A stretch of 64,000 nt of DNA from Bradyrhizobium sp. Ghvi (GTDB lineage: Bacteria; Pseudomonadota; Alphaproteobacteria; Rhizobiales; Xanthobacteraceae): positions 124,001 through 188,000 of the forward strand of contig NZ_FOVU01000007.1 in NCBI RefSeq assembly GCF_900115265.1, given 5' to 3'. The notes beneath the pieces are model-generated. The model saw only the letters and a program-made list of their open reading frames with translations. It was not told the origin of the DNA and made no database searches. Positions 16,578-25,177 of the stretch are shown here, piece after piece; the stretch's first letter is position 1, and each line of letters begins with the position of its first letter. Made by a program: the position numbers and the translations under genes.

Positions 16578-18005
16578 ATGAACATCAATCAATCCGCCAC
16601 CCCGCCGCTTGCGCCCGAACTGATCGACCAATTCCGCAAAATCGTCGGCGACAAGCACGCGATCACCGATGCGGCCGACATCGAGGCCTACGTCACGGAG
16701 GAGCGCAATCTGTTCCACGGCCGCTCGCCGCTGGTTCTGCGTCCGGGCACGACGGCAGAAGTCTCGGAGATCTGCAAGCTCGCCTCCGCGCACAAGATCG
16801 CGCTGGTGCCGCAGGGCGGCAACACCGGGCTCGTCGGTGGCCAGACGCCGCACAATGGCGAGGTCGTGGTATCGCTGCGGCGGCTGGACAAGATCCGCGA
16901 GGTCGACACCGCCTCCAACACCATGACGGTCGAAGCCGGCGTGGTGCTGCAGATCGCGCAAGCGAAGGCATCCGAGGTCGACCGGCTATTTCCGCTCTCG
17001 CTGGGCGCGGAAGGAAGCTGCACCATCGGCGGCAATCTCTCGACCAATGCCGGCGGCACCGCGGCGCTCGCCTATGGCGTGGCGCGCGAGATGGCGCTGG
17101 GACTGGAAGTGGTGCTCGCCGACGGGCGGGTGCTCAACGTGCTCTCCAAGCTGAAGAAGGACAACACCGGCTACAATCTGCACAACCTCTTCATCGGCGC
17201 GGAAGGCACGCTCGGCATCATCACCGCGGCGACACTCAAACTGTTTCCGAAGCCGCACGCGGTCGAGACGGCCTATGTCGGGCTGAAGTCGCCGGCGGCA
17301 GCGCTCAAACTGCTGACCATGGCACAGGGCGAAGCCGCCAATGCGCTGACGAGCTTCGAGCTGCTGTCGGAGATGGCGGTCGATTTCTCGGTCCGTCACG
17401 GCATCGACGTGCGCGATCCGCTCGCGGAGAAGCACCCCTGGTACGTGCTGATGGAATTGTCCTCTGCGAGCGACGATGCCCGTACACCGCTGGAGACGAT
17501 CCTCGCCCGCGCCATGGAGGAAGAGATCGTCGACGACGCCGTGATCGCGGCCAGCCTCGCCCAGCGCAACAATTTCTGGAAGCTGCGCGAGGAAATGTCG
17601 GCGGCGCAGAAGCCCGAGGGCGGATCGATCAAGCACGACATTTCGGTGCCCGTCGCCGCCGTACCCGCCTTCATCGAGGAAGCCAACGCGGCCGTGGTGA
17701 AGCTGATCCCCGGCGCGCGGCCCGTGCCGTTCGGGCATCTCGGCGACGGCAACCTGCACTACAATGTCAGCCAGCCCATCGGCGCCAATACGGCCGATTA
17801 CCTGGCGCGCTGGCACGAGGTGAACGCCGTCGTGTTCGAGATCGTGCTGCGCATGGGCGGCTCGATCTCCGCCGAACACGGCATCGGCGTGCTCAAGCGC
17901 GACGAGCTGCCGGAGGTGAAGGACAAGACCGCGATCGAACTGATGCGGTCAATCAAGGCGATGCTCGATCCACACGGCATCATGAATCCGGGGAAGGTGC
18001 TGTGA
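16578..18005 (+). CDS. FAD-linked oxidase, D-2-hydroxyacid (2-hydroxyglutarate/lactate/glycolate) dehydrogenase family
   Basis: Flavoprotein oxidising a D-2-hydroxyacid. It has 475 residues. The N-terminal FAD-binding_4 domain has PLVLRPGTTAEVSEICKLA and VPQGGNTGLVGGQTP; NLSTNAGGTAALAYG and IGAEGTLGIITAATLKLFP follow. The C-terminal GlcD-type domain has the metal-site-like HLGDGNLHYN and the SAEHGIGVLK signature. ATG at 16578 gives the family N-terminus; GTG at 16563 is a possible alternative. It lies just after the Sua5 gene, and its stop overlaps the GNAT start. The exact substrate is not determined; D-2-hydroxyglutarate is most likely. Confidence 0.88.
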   Translation: MNINQSATPPLAPELIDQFRKIVGDKHAITDAADIEAYVTEERNLFHGRSPLVLRPGTTAEVSEICKLASAHKIALVPQGGNTGLVGGQTPHNGEVVVSLRRLDKIREVDTASNTMTVEAGVVLQIAQAKASEVDRLFPLSLGAEGSCTIGGNLSTNAGGTAALAYGVAREMALGLEVVLADGRVLNVLSKLKKDNTGYNLHNLFIGAEGTLGIITAATLKLFPKPHAVETAYVGLKSPAAALKLLTMAQGEAANALTSFELLSEMAVDFSVRHGIDVRDPLAEKHPWYVLMELSSASDDARTPLETILARAMEEEIVDDAVIAASLAQRNNFWKLREEMSAAQKPEGGSIKHDISVPVAAVPAFIEEANAAVVKLIPGARPVPFGHLGDGNLHYNVSQPIGANTADYLARWHEVNAVVFEIVLRMGGSISAEHGIGVLKRDELPEVKDKTAIELMRSIKAMLDPHGIMNPGKVL

Positions 18006-18439
18006 GCGTTCTTGCAATCGATGCGATCAAAGATGCCGATGTCGAGAATGTCGTCGCGCTGTGGCAGCGCTGCGGCCTGACGCGGCCGTGGAACGATCCG
18101 CATGCCGACATTGCACTGGCGCGGCGGCGCGACAATTCGACCGTGCTGATCGGCCGCGACAATGGCGCGGTCGTGGCAACCGTCATGGTCGGCCACGACG
18201 GCCATCGCGGCTGGGTGTATTACGTCGCGGTCGATCCCGATTGCCAGAAGCGCGGGTATGGCCGCCTCGTCATGACAGCCGCCGAGGATTGGCTGCGCGC
18301 GGCCGGCATCGCCAAGCTCCAGCTGCTGGTCCGCCGCGAGAATGCGCAAGCCAATGCGTTCTATCAGTCGCTGGGGTTCGAGGAATCGACCTCGGTGATG
18401 TTCCAGAAGTGGCTCGACGGCCGCGAATCCACCTCATAA
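18002..18439 (+). CDS. GNAT acetyltransferase, YpeA-like
   Basis: 145-residue acetyltransferase. Acetyl-CoA site: VYYVAVDPDCQKRGYGRLVMTAAEDWL (motif A, Q/RxxGxG/A type), then LLVRRENAQANAFYQSLGFEE (motif B). Residues near the N-terminus (CGLTRPWNDPHADI) match the YpeA subgroup. GTG at 18002 overlaps the preceding stop by 4 nt, so the two are translationally coupled. The acceptor substrate is unknown. Confidence 0.9.
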   Translation: MSVLAIDAIKDADVENVVALWQRCGLTRPWNDPHADIALARRRDNSTVLIGRDNGAVVATVMVGHDGHRGWVYYVAVDPDCQKRGYGRLVMTAAEDWLRAAGIAKLQLLVRRENAQANAFYQSLGFEESTSVMFQKWLDGRESTS

Positions 18440-18443
18440 TCTT

Positions 18444-18492
18444 GAGCATGATCTTTTCGGAAAACTACGTCACACTTTTCCGGATCATGCTC
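18444..18492. repeat. GAGCATGATC palindromic intergenic element
   Basis: GAGCATGATCTTTTCGG ... CTTTTCCGGATCATGCTC forms a hairpin immediately after the GNAT stop. This element type is widespread between genes in Bradyrhizobium and relatives and could serve as a 3' stem-loop here. Confidence 0.75.
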
Positions 18493-18509
18493 GTAGCTGA
18501 AAGACAATC

Positions 18510-19091
18510 ATGACCATTTCCGATCGCGTCCGCATCAAGGACGTTCGCGTGCTCTCGGACAACTGGACGCCCCTGAAGGAGACGACGTTCGAGTACCGTC
18601 GCGCCAATGGCGAGTGGCAGACGCAGCATCGCGAGACCTATGAACGCGACAACGCCGCCGCCGTGCTGCCGTACAATCGCGCTCGGCGCAGCGTGATCCT
18701 GGTGCGCCAGTTCCGCCTGCCGGCCTTCATCCGCGGCTATGACGATCTCCTGATCGAGGCGGCCGCCGGCGTGCTTGATAACGCCGAGCCCGAGGAGCGC
18801 ATCCGCGCCGAGGCCGAGGAGGAGACCGGCTATCGCCTGCACCACGTTCACAAGGTGTTTGAGGCTTTCATGAGCCCCGGCGCCATCACCGAAAAGCTGC
18901 ATTTCTTCGTTGCAGAATACGAGCCTTCGATGCGCGTCAGCGCCGGCGGCGGCCTCGCGCACGAGGGCGAGGACATCGAGGTGCTGGAGCTCGGCATCGA
19001 CGAGGCGCTGGCGATGATCGCCGACGGCCGCATCATCGACGCCAAGGCGATCATGCTGCTGCAATACGCGGCGCTGCATATCTTCAGATAG
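18510..19091 (+). CDS. Nudix hydrolase, NudK (GDP-mannose/ADP-sugar pyrophosphatase) type
   Basis: 193-residue Nudix enzyme hydrolysing a nucleoside diphosphate sugar. The Nudix box reads GVLDNAEPEERIRAEAEEETGYRL around residues 90-113, with the REUxEE core present as RAEAEEE. The preceding VILVRQFRLPAFI and the later MSPGAITEKLHFFVAEY match the NudK/NudF subgroup, in which homologues act on GDP-mannose or ADP-ribose. It follows a palindromic element and is likely transcribed alone. Confidence 0.85.
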   Translation: MTISDRVRIKDVRVLSDNWTPLKETTFEYRRANGEWQTQHRETYERDNAAAVLPYNRARRSVILVRQFRLPAFIRGYDDLLIEAAAGVLDNAEPEERIRAEAEEETGYRLHHVHKVFEAFMSPGAITEKLHFFVAEYEPSMRVSAGGGLAHEGEDIEVLELGIDEALAMIADGRIIDAKAIMLLQYAALHIFR

Positions 19092-19194
19092 CCCCTCCGG
19101 AGCGGCAAGTCTGGCCTGCGCGGCCGTGGTGCCTGTTGAGCAAACCGCCGACTATCTCTAGTCTGGCTTCAACCAAGAACCAGGAGACGCGCCC

Positions 19195-20136
19195 ATGTCA
19201 GCTGATACGTCCGCTCCGCGCGACGACGAATTCGGCTTTGCGCCCGACTACGACTCCCCCATCCCCTATATGCAGCGCACGCGCGACTATTACGCGGCAA
19301 TCGGCTACACCACACCGTATCGCTGGGCGCATTACACCGCGGCCCCGTTCCAGCCGCTGAAGAAGCCACTGGCGCAGTCGCGCGTGACCATCATCACCAC
19401 GGCGGCGCCTTATGATCCCACCAAGGGCGACCAGGGGCCTGGCGCCGCCTATAATGGCAGCGCCAAGTTCTACCAGGTCTATGATGGCGACACGTCGCAG
19501 CAGCACGATCTTCGCATCTCCCACATTGGCTACGACCGCAAGCACACGTCGGCCACCGACAGCGGCACCTGGTTTCCGCTGCCGCAGCTCTTGAAGGCGA
19601 GCGCATCGGGCCGCATCGGTGAAGTCGCCCCGCGCTTCTTCGGCGCGCCGACCAATCGCAGCCATCGCGTCACGCTGGATACCGACGCGCCGGAGATTCT
19701 GGCGCGCTGCCTTGCAGACGAGGTCGATGTCGCCGTGCTGGTGCCGAACTGTCCGGTGTGTCACCAGACCACCGCGCTGGTGGCGCGACACCTGGAGGCG
19801 GGTGGCATTCCGACCGTGATCATGGGCTGCGCCAAGGACATCATCGAGCACGCCGCTGTCCCGCGCTTCCTGTTCTCGGATTTCCCGCTCGGCAATTCCG
19901 CGGGCAAGCCGCACGACGTCGCCTCGCAGGCGCAGACCTTGGAGCTGGCGCTTAGACTCTTGGAGACCGGGAGCGGGCCGCAGACCACGATGCAGTCCCC
20001 GCTGCGCTGGAGCGAGGACGCGTCCTGGAAGCTCGACTACAACAACGTCGCGCAGCTTTCCCCGGAGGAACTGGCGCGCCGCCGCGCCGAATTCGACAAG
20101 CAGAAGGAGATTGCGCGCGGCAACCGCGCCGCCTGA
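19195..20136 (+). CDS. GrdB-like (glycine/betaine/proline reductase component B family) protein, Cys form
   Basis: 313 residues. The family hallmark is VLVPNCPVCHQTTALVARHLEAGGIPTVIMG: C186 and C189 form a CxxC in the position where clostridial GrdB/PrdB carry selenocysteine. Both codons here are TGT, so this is not a selenoprotein. FAPDYDSPIPYMQRTRDYYAAIG and YRWAHYTAAPF form the N-terminal half. CAGGAGAC precedes the ATG. None of the anaerobic reductase partners is present. A class III CoA transferase follows after 37 nt, so a thiol-based step on a CoA- or amine-linked compound is possible. The true reaction is unknown. Confidence 0.75.
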   Translation: MSADTSAPRDDEFGFAPDYDSPIPYMQRTRDYYAAIGYTTPYRWAHYTAAPFQPLKKPLAQSRVTIITTAAPYDPTKGDQGPGAAYNGSAKFYQVYDGDTSQQHDLRISHIGYDRKHTSATDSGTWFPLPQLLKASASGRIGEVAPRFFGAPTNRSHRVTLDTDAPEILARCLADEVDVAVLVPNCPVCHQTTALVARHLEAGGIPTVIMGCAKDIIEHAAVPRFLFSDFPLGNSAGKPHDVASQAQTLELALRLLETGSGPQTTMQSPLRWSEDASWKLDYNNVAQLSPEELARRRAEFDKQKEIARGNRAA

Positions 20137-20173
20137 CGTCCTCCAATAACCAAGGGAAAAATGGGAGAGCGAC

Positions 20174-21367
20174 GTGACGCGACCGTTCGAGGGCGTGAAG
20201 ATCCTGGATTTCACCCAAGTGCTGGCCGGCCCCTATGCGAGCTATCAGCTCGCGCTGTTAGGAGCCGACGTCATCAAGGTCGAGCGGCGCGAGGGCGAGG
20301 ACATGCGCCGCACGCCGCTCTCTCGCGAATGGGCCGAGCGGGGGCTCGCGCCGGCGTTCCAGGCCATCAACGGCAACAAGCGCAGCCTGACCCTCGATCT
20401 GCAGAAGCCCGAGGCGATCGCGATCGTGAAGAAGCTCGCGGCCCAAGTCGACGTCGTCATGGAGAATTTTCGCCCGGGCGTGATGGACAAGCTCGGCATC
20501 GGCTACGAGGCGCTGTCGGCGATCAATCCCAAGCTGATCTATTGCGCGGTGTCAGGCTTCGGCCAGACCGGACCGGATCGTTTGCGGCCCGGCTATGACG
20601 GCAAGATGCAGGCGCTGTCGGGCATCATGGCGATTACCGGTCACCCCGAGACCGGACCGACGCGCGCGGGCTTTGCAGTCTGCGACGTGCTTTCGGGCGC
20701 GACGGCCGCGTTCGCGGTATCGAGTGCGCTCTACCAGCGCGACCGGACCGGCAAGGGCCAGTTCGTCGACGTCTCCATGCTGGAGGCGACCGTGGCGTTT
20801 CTGTCGGGCCAGATTGCGGATTGGTCGGTCGCGGGCCATCGCCAGCAGCTGTCGGGCAACCAGGCCGTGAGCCGCAAGACGACGGCCAATCTGTTCAAGG
20901 CCGGTGACGGCTACATCCTGCTCGCAGTCAACAACGAGAAGCAATATCGCGCGCTGATGACCACGCTCGGCCGCGAGGACACGCTGTCGGATCCGCGCTT
21001 CGCCGACTGGTTCGCACGCAACGAGAACGAGCCGGCGCTGCGGGCCATCATTGAGGAGGCACTAGCGAAACGGCCGGCGCGCGAATGGGAGACGATCCTG
21101 GAAGACGCCGGCGCGCCCTGCGCCAGCATCTGGAAGATCGAGGAGGTGATCGACCATCCGCAAGTGAAGGCGCGCGGCGCAATCCAGGAGCTGGATACGC
21201 CCTACGGCCGCCTCCGCTTTGCCGGCAGCGGGTTCAAGCTCGCGCATGGTGGCGGAAAGCTCGATCGCATGGCACCGGAGCTGGGCGCGGATACGGATGC
21301 GGTGCTCGGCGAGCTGGGGTTTGATGCGGCGGAGATCGCGGCGCTGAGGGCAAGGGAGATCGTTTAA
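20174..21367 (+). CDS. Class III (CaiB/BaiF) CoA transferase
   Basis: 397-residue family III acyl-CoA transferase. PFEGVKILDFTQVLAGPYASYQLALLGADVIKVERREGEDMRR is the standard N-terminus. The catalytic Asp lies in RPGYDGKMQALSGIMAITG, followed by DVLSGATAAFAVSSALYQRDRTGKGQFVDVSMLEA. GTG at 20174 has GGGAGAG upstream. It transfers CoA between carboxylic acids; substrate unspecified. It is the second gene after the GrdB-like protein and likely belongs to one operon and pathway with it. Confidence 0.9.
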   Translation: MTRPFEGVKILDFTQVLAGPYASYQLALLGADVIKVERREGEDMRRTPLSREWAERGLAPAFQAINGNKRSLTLDLQKPEAIAIVKKLAAQVDVVMENFRPGVMDKLGIGYEALSAINPKLIYCAVSGFGQTGPDRLRPGYDGKMQALSGIMAITGHPETGPTRAGFAVCDVLSGATAAFAVSSALYQRDRTGKGQFVDVSMLEATVAFLSGQIADWSVAGHRQQLSGNQAVSRKTTANLFKAGDGYILLAVNNEKQYRALMTTLGREDTLSDPRFADWFARNENEPALRAIIEEALAKRPAREWETILEDAGAPCASIWKIEEVIDHPQVKARGAIQELDTPYGRLRFAGSGFKLAHGGGKLDRMAPELGADTDAVLGELGFDAAEIAALRAREIV

Positions 21368-21390
21368 AGGCGCGGGCCTCACATTCCACT

Positions 21391-21435
21391 GTCGTTCCGA
21401 ATCGGCGCGCTTTTGGCGCGCTTGTCCGGGACGAC
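21391..21435. repeat. Short ATTCCGG-family hairpin
   Basis: GTCGTTCCGAATCGGCGCGC TTTT GGCGCGC...GTCCGGGACGAC forms a stem between the convergent CoA-transferase and SRAP genes. It could act as a bidirectional terminator. Confidence 0.6.
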
Positions 21436-21458
21436 GGTGAAATGAATGACGGCAGCGC

Positions 21459-22217
21459 CTAGAACAGCGACCCCTGCCCGTCGTCGGCCGATGCGGCCGC
21501 GACTTTGCGTGCGACCTTCTTCGGCTTCACCACTTCCGCCTCCATCTCCTCCGCGCTGATCGGCAGCACTAGCTGCTCGTCGTCATTGGCAACGCGGTTG
21601 ACGCGGGTGGAGACCGGGTGCCAGGCGAATTCGCCGGTGCGGGGCGCGGTCATGAGCGGCAGGATCGCATCGATCTCGTCGCCACGGCAATCGAGCCAGC
21701 GCTCGAAATCGCGCGGACTGATGGTCACAGGCACGCGGTCATGCAGCGCGGCCAGATCCTCGCCCGCAGCCGCCGTGACGATCGCGACCGTGTCGAGCTC
21801 CTCGCCGTTCGGCCCGATCCAGGTCTCGAACACCGCGGCAAAACCGAGCGGCCCACCGTCGGCGCGGTGGATGAAGAACGGCTGCTTGCGGCCGTCCTCC
21901 GCCTTCCATTCGTAATAGCCGTCGGCCGGGATCAGGCCGCGCCGCCGGCGAATCGCTTTCTTGAAGGCCGGCTTCTCCAGCACCGTTTCGGAGCGGGCGT
22001 TGATCAGCAGCGTAAAGCCCTTGGGATCTTTCACCCAGCTCGGCAGCAATCCCCACCGCATCAGGCGGAAATGACGCGCGCCATTCTCGACCAGCACGAC
22101 CGGAATCGGTTGGGTCGGCGCGACATTGTACCGGGGCGGGAAATTCGGCTGCTCGACATAGCCGAACAGTTGCCGTAAAGCCGCGGGGGCCGAAGTTATG
22201 ACGAAGCGTCCACACAT
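21459..22217 (-). CDS. SRAP domain protein (YedK/HMCES family)
   Basis: DNA-protein crosslinking factor that shields abasic sites. The 252-residue protein begins MCGRFVIT, so Cys2 becomes the catalytic N-terminal residue after Met removal. Other conserved parts are WGLLPSWVKDP, INARSETVLEKPAFK, IPADGYYEWK (active-site Glu) and LHDRVPVTI (active-site His). The tail is Lys/Ala-rich (VVKPKKVARKVAAASADDGQGSLF). It is divergent from the 166-residue gene at 22281. I found no clear alphaproteobacterial SOS box (GTTC-N7-GTTC) upstream. Confidence 0.93.
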   Translation of the reverse strand: MCGRFVITSAPAALRQLFGYVEQPNFPPRYNVAPTQPIPVVLVENGARHFRLMRWGLLPSWVKDPKGFTLLINARSETVLEKPAFKKAIRRRRGLIPADGYYEWKAEDGRKQPFFIHRADGGPLGFAAVFETWIGPNGEELDTVAIVTAAAGEDLAALHDRVPVTISPRDFERWLDCRGDEIDAILPLMTAPRTGEFAWHPVSTRVNRVANDDEQLVLPISAEEMEAEVVKPKKVARKVAAASADDGQGSLF

Positions 22218-22280
22218 CTCAAAGCGTCTATATAGGGTCCGTTCAGGTCCTTTTAACCCCGAACGTTAACACTGCGGCCG

Positions 22281-22781
22281 ATGAGCTCAATGGCCTCCCA
22301 ACCCGCGCGGACGCATGTACAGACGGGCCCTGAGGCTGCGGCCTGGGCGGAACGGCTGCGCGTGGCCAATATCAACCCGCGGACCGGGCTTGCCACCGAC
22401 TATCTCAACCATTTCAATGAAGCCGTGATGCTCCTGGAAATGATCCCGGACATGCCGGAATGCGCCGAGGACTTTTTTACCTGGTCGCCGCTGTCCTATG
22501 CCGAGCATTTTACGGCCTCGAACTTCAAGGCCCGGGATCTCGCCATCGAAGCCTATGAGAAGGCCGATCCCACTGTGCGGGCCCAGTTCGACCACATCAC
22601 CGACACCATGACCTCGATCCTGACCGCGGTCGGCTCGGCCATGCGCGAGGTCGAGAAGGACGCGACCCGTGTCCGCCTCGCCGAACAGGCGACGGCTTGG
22701 GTCAAGCCTCTGATCGCAGCCTGTGGCGGCATTATCAATGGCGGCGCGGAAGCCGACGTCGACACCATCATGGCGAACTGA
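22281..22781 (+). CDS. Conserved-type hypothetical protein (166 aa)
   Basis: A soluble, helical protein with no motif I can name. ATDYLNHFNEAVMLLEMIPDMPECAEDFFTWSPLSYAEHFTASNFKARDLAIEAYE suggests a helical bundle. No signal peptide or membrane segment. ATG at 22281 lacks an evident Shine-Dalgarno; a second in-frame ATG lies three codons later. It is followed after 3 nt by a Nudix gene and then a TIGR02301 gene, a neighbourhood I recognise from Rhizobiales genomes, so it is probably real and cotranscribed. Confidence 0.8.
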   Translation: MSSMASQPARTHVQTGPEAAAWAERLRVANINPRTGLATDYLNHFNEAVMLLEMIPDMPECAEDFFTWSPLSYAEHFTASNFKARDLAIEAYEKADPTVRAQFDHITDTMTSILTAVGSAMREVEKDATRVRLAEQATAWVKPLIAACGGIINGGAEADVDTIMAN

Positions 22782-22784
22782 ACC

Positions 22785-23219
22785 GTGGCTTCGGTCGCCC
22801 AGCCCACCCGTCCCCAGATTGCGGTCAGTGCCGCGATTTTCCGCGAGGGCAAGGTGCTGTTGACTCGCCGCGCCCGCTCGCCCGCAAAAGGCTTCTATTC
22901 GCTGCCGGGCGGCCGGGTCGAGTTCGGCGAATCGTTGCACCAGGCCCTGAGGCGCGAAGTCGACGAGGAAACCGGGCTCGAGATCGAAATCGGCGGGCTT
23001 GCGGGCTGGCGCGAGGTGCTGCCGGCCGCACCCGGAGCCGGCCATTATTTGATCATGTCATTTGCCGCCCGCTGGGTGACCAGGGAACCGTCCCTGAACG
23101 ATGAGCTCGACGATTATCGCTGGATCGCTCCGGATGCCCTGGGCAGCATCTGTGACCTCAAGCTGACCGGGGGGCTGGAGGAGGTCATCCAGTCGGCCGC
23201 ACGGCTGATCGGACCCTAG
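22785..23219 (+). CDS. Nudix hydrolase (144 aa)
   Basis: Single-domain Nudix protein. The box GGRVEFGESLHQALRREVDEETGLEI fits Gx5Ex7REUxEExGU exactly. ISAAIFREGKVLLTRR-type strands precede it (here VSAAIFREGKVLLTRRA). GTG at 22785 starts 3 nt after the preceding stop. The small size and generic sequence suggest a housecleaning pyrophosphatase; the substrate is not predictable. Confidence 0.9.
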   Translation: MASVAQPTRPQIAVSAAIFREGKVLLTRRARSPAKGFYSLPGGRVEFGESLHQALRREVDEETGLEIEIGGLAGWREVLPAAPGAGHYLIMSFAARWVTREPSLNDELDDYRWIAPDALGSICDLKLTGGLEEVIQSAARLIGP

Positions 23220-23266
23220 TCACCACGCCTTGCGTCCCCAGCCCCGAGGGGGCATACAGCCCGCCG

Positions 23267-23644
23267 ATGTCGACGCGATTTCTGGCCCTTTTTGTCCTGA
23301 TTCTCGCCTGCGCTTCTGCGCCCACCCGGGCCCAGGACGTGGCGGCGCCGTTCGACGCCGATTTGCAGCGGCTGGCCGAGATCCTTGGCGGACTGCACTA
23401 CCTGCGCGGCATCTGCGGAGCCAATGAGGGCAACAAATGGCGCAACGAGATGCAGGCGCTGATAGATGCCGAAACCCCCTCAGGCGAACGCCGCACCCGC
23501 ATGATTGCCGGCTTCAACCGCGGTTATAACGGCTTCCAGCAGACCTATCGGAGCTGCACACCGGCAGCGACGGTGGCGATCCGCCGTTACATCGAGGAGG
23601 GCGCAAAGATCTCGCGGGACCTGACGGCGCGCTACGCAAACTAG
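23267..23644 (+). CDS. TIGR02301-family exported protein
   Basis: 125 residues with a classical signal peptide (STRFLALFVLILACASAPTRAQ, cleavage near residue 22). The mature part has two cysteines (GICGANE and YRSCTPA) likely to form a disulfide, and LAEILGGLHYLRGICG and RMIAGFNRGYNGFQQTYRSC blocks typical of this Rhizobiales family. Periplasmic, function unknown. It follows the Nudix gene, as in related genomes. Confidence 0.85.
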   Translation: MSTRFLALFVLILACASAPTRAQDVAAPFDADLQRLAEILGGLHYLRGICGANEGNKWRNEMQALIDAETPSGERRTRMIAGFNRGYNGFQQTYRSCTPAATVAIRRYIEEGAKISRDLTARYAN

Positions 23645-23658
23645 ATTTCCCGGTCATT

Positions 23659-23783
23659 GTCATTCCGGAGCGCGACAAAGGCGCGAACCCGGTATCCATC
23701 GCACCAACTCTGCCGCCTGATGGATTCTCAGGTGCGCAATTGCGCACCATAGTTCGCGCCTGACGACGCGCCCCGGAACGACG
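23659..23783. repeat. ATTCCGG-family inverted repeat, long version
   Basis: TTGTCATTCCGGAGCGCGA ... CGCGCCCCGGAACGACGAG pairs end to end. Inner GTGCGCAATTGCGCAC is a perfect palindrome. It fills most of the 278-bp gap after the TIGR02301 gene. Confidence 0.7.
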
Positions 23784-23922
23784 AGCAGTGGAACTTTATC
23801 GTCGACTTTGTTCACAGCCGTTAACCGTTCTTAAAGATGTGGTCTAGCGGTCGTTAATGCCCGTGCTACACCTCTCGCACAGCGCATCGCCGTGGATCGC
23901 GCCCCAGCCCTGATCGAGTTTC

Positions 23923-24189
23923 ATGAGCCAGCCGATTTCCTACGCCCCCGCCCGCGCCCCGCTGCCCGACCATGAGCAGAAACAGGCCGCCTTGAGCTAT
24001 CTGAACGAGGCCTGGGCCGAAGCGCGCCATGACGGCGTCGACGGCGACTGCCTGGCACAGGCGAGCCTGTTTGCGGCCCTCGCCGAGCTCGTCGGCACCT
24101 ATGGCGAGGACGCGGTGGCGAAGTTCGTCGAGGGCTTTCCCGCCCGCATCCGCAACGGCGAATTCTCGGTCTGCCTGGCGAGGCAATAA
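23923..24189 (+). CDS. Small hypothetical protein (88 aa)
   Basis: Soluble, helical, acidic protein (HEQKQAALSYLNEAWAEARHDGVDGDCLAQASLFAALAELVGTYGEDAVAKFVEGFPARIRNGEFSV). The pattern resembles a short helical repeat pair. No signal peptide or known domain. It is convergent with the cupredoxin gene. Function unknown. Confidence 0.7.
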   Translation: MSQPISYAPARAPLPDHEQKQAALSYLNEAWAEARHDGVDGDCLAQASLFAALAELVGTYGEDAVAKFVEGFPARIRNGEFSVCLARQ

Positions 24190-24230
24190 GGGCCGCTGAA
24201 AAGGCAGCGTCGGACGAACGCAGCCATTCA

Positions 24231-24545
24231 TCACGGCGCGATCTTCAGCGTCGCTTTCATGTTGGGATGATAGCGGCAGTAATAATCGACCGTTCCCGCC
24301 TTCTTCAGCACTGATGTGGCCGACTTGTTCGGCGGCAAATTCACGTCGAAATCGCCGTTCTTCGCAGTGGCGGTGTGGGCGAAGACGTCCTTGTTGATCC
24401 ATTGAATGGTGTCGCCGACCTTCGCAGTCACTTCGGCCGGCGAGATCACGAGATTCTGCATCGTGATCTCGATGGTGGCGGCGTGCGCCGGGACGGCGGT
24501 CGTCGCGAAGACAAGGGCGATGGAAGATAGCCGTCCCAACCTCAT
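24231..24545 (-). CDS. Exported cupredoxin (plastocyanin/amicyanin-like)
   Basis: Small blue-copper-type protein of 104 residues with a signal peptide cut near AHA-A (23). Type 1 copper ligands are H57 (FAHTA), C90, H93 and M96 (YYCRYHPNM). It probably carries electrons or binds copper in the periplasm. It is cotranscribed with the DUF4142 gene (10-nt gap) and lies under the promoter that matches the ECF sigma gene, suggesting a role in an envelope or oxidative stress response. Confidence 0.9.
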   Translation of the reverse strand: MRLGRLSSIALVFATTAVPAHAATIEITMQNLVISPAEVTAKVGDTIQWINKDVFAHTATAKNGDFDVNLPPNKSATSVLKKAGTVDYYCRYHPNMKATLKIAP

Positions 24546-24555
24546 CGCACGCTCC

Positions 24556-25098
24556 TTACTTCAGCTCGGCCGCGACGTGTTCGGCGTGCTGCTCATGGCC
24601 CTGGAAAATCTTCAGGCCGGTCTGCAACAGGCTCTTCAGCTCGGCATTGCTGGCGGACGGGATCAGCTGGGTCTCCAGCGCGCCGTTGACCGTCTTGTGA
24701 TAGGCGACCTCGTTGGCGACATAGGCCTTGTCGAAGGCCGCGCCGTTCAGCTTGTCGAGCTCGGCCAGCTTGTCGCTCGCCTGCTTCGACAGCGCCTTGC
24801 TGGTGTCGTTGTCCTCAGGCGTGACGTTCAGCTTCTTGACCAGCGCCAGGGCCTGCTTGTTGACGGCCTCGTGGTCGCGCAGCATGTCTTCGGCAAATGC
24901 CTTGACGTCCTTGTTCTTGGCCTTCTTCTGTGCCTGCTTGGCTGCGTTGATGTCGATCACGCCCGCGGTGTAGGCGATGTGGGCAATCTGCGGATCGGTG
25001 AGCTTGTCTGCAGCCCGCGCGCCTTGCAGCAGCACGGGGCTGGACAACAGAATGGCTGCGGCGAGCGCCGCGCTCCGACGAACGAACATGTTTGACAC
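24556..25098 (-). CDS. DUF4142 exported protein
   Basis: 180 residues with a signal peptide (RRSAALAAAILLSSPVLLQGARA). The mature part is a ferritin-like helical bundle of the DUF4142 type: DPQIAHIAYTAGVIDINAAKQAQKKAKNKDVKAFAEDMLRDHEAVNKQALALVKKL, then AYVANEVAYHKTVNGALET. The family is periplasmic and its role is not established. It is first in a two-gene operon with the cupredoxin and downstream of an ECF sigma gene with a matching promoter. Confidence 0.9.
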   Translation of the reverse strand: MSNMFVRRSAALAAAILLSSPVLLQGARAADKLTDPQIAHIAYTAGVIDINAAKQAQKKAKNKDVKAFAEDMLRDHEAVNKQALALVKKLNVTPEDNDTSKALSKQASDKLAELDKLNGAAFDKAYVANEVAYHKTVNGALETQLIPSASNAELKSLLQTGLKIFQGHEQHAEHVAAELK

Positions 25099-25139
25099 TC
25101 CTGTGCTACCGGACGTCTCGCCGGCGTTGCTTCACAGGA

Positions 25140-25169
25140 ATTGGATGGGCGTTTCGCGCAAACGTTCCC
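25140..25169 (-). promoter_or_regulatory. ECF-type promoter of the DUF4142-cupredoxin operon
   Basis: On the minus strand: GGGAAC (-35), exactly 16 nt, then CATCCAAT (-10 region). Both blocks and the spacing are identical to the site before the ECF sigma gene. The -10 block ends 41 nt before the DUF4142 start. TTGGGAAC extends the match at the -35. Confidence 0.75.
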
Positions 25170-25177
25170 AAGAAATT

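Noticed and set aside
19750..19766. Selenoprotein reading of the GrdB-like gene
   Set aside because: Both codons of the CxxC motif are TGT, with no in-frame TGA and no SECIS-like hairpin seen, so it is a Cys protein.
22218..22280. SOS box before the SRAP gene
   Set aside because: GTTC appears in the gap but not as GTTC-N7-GTTC on either strand.
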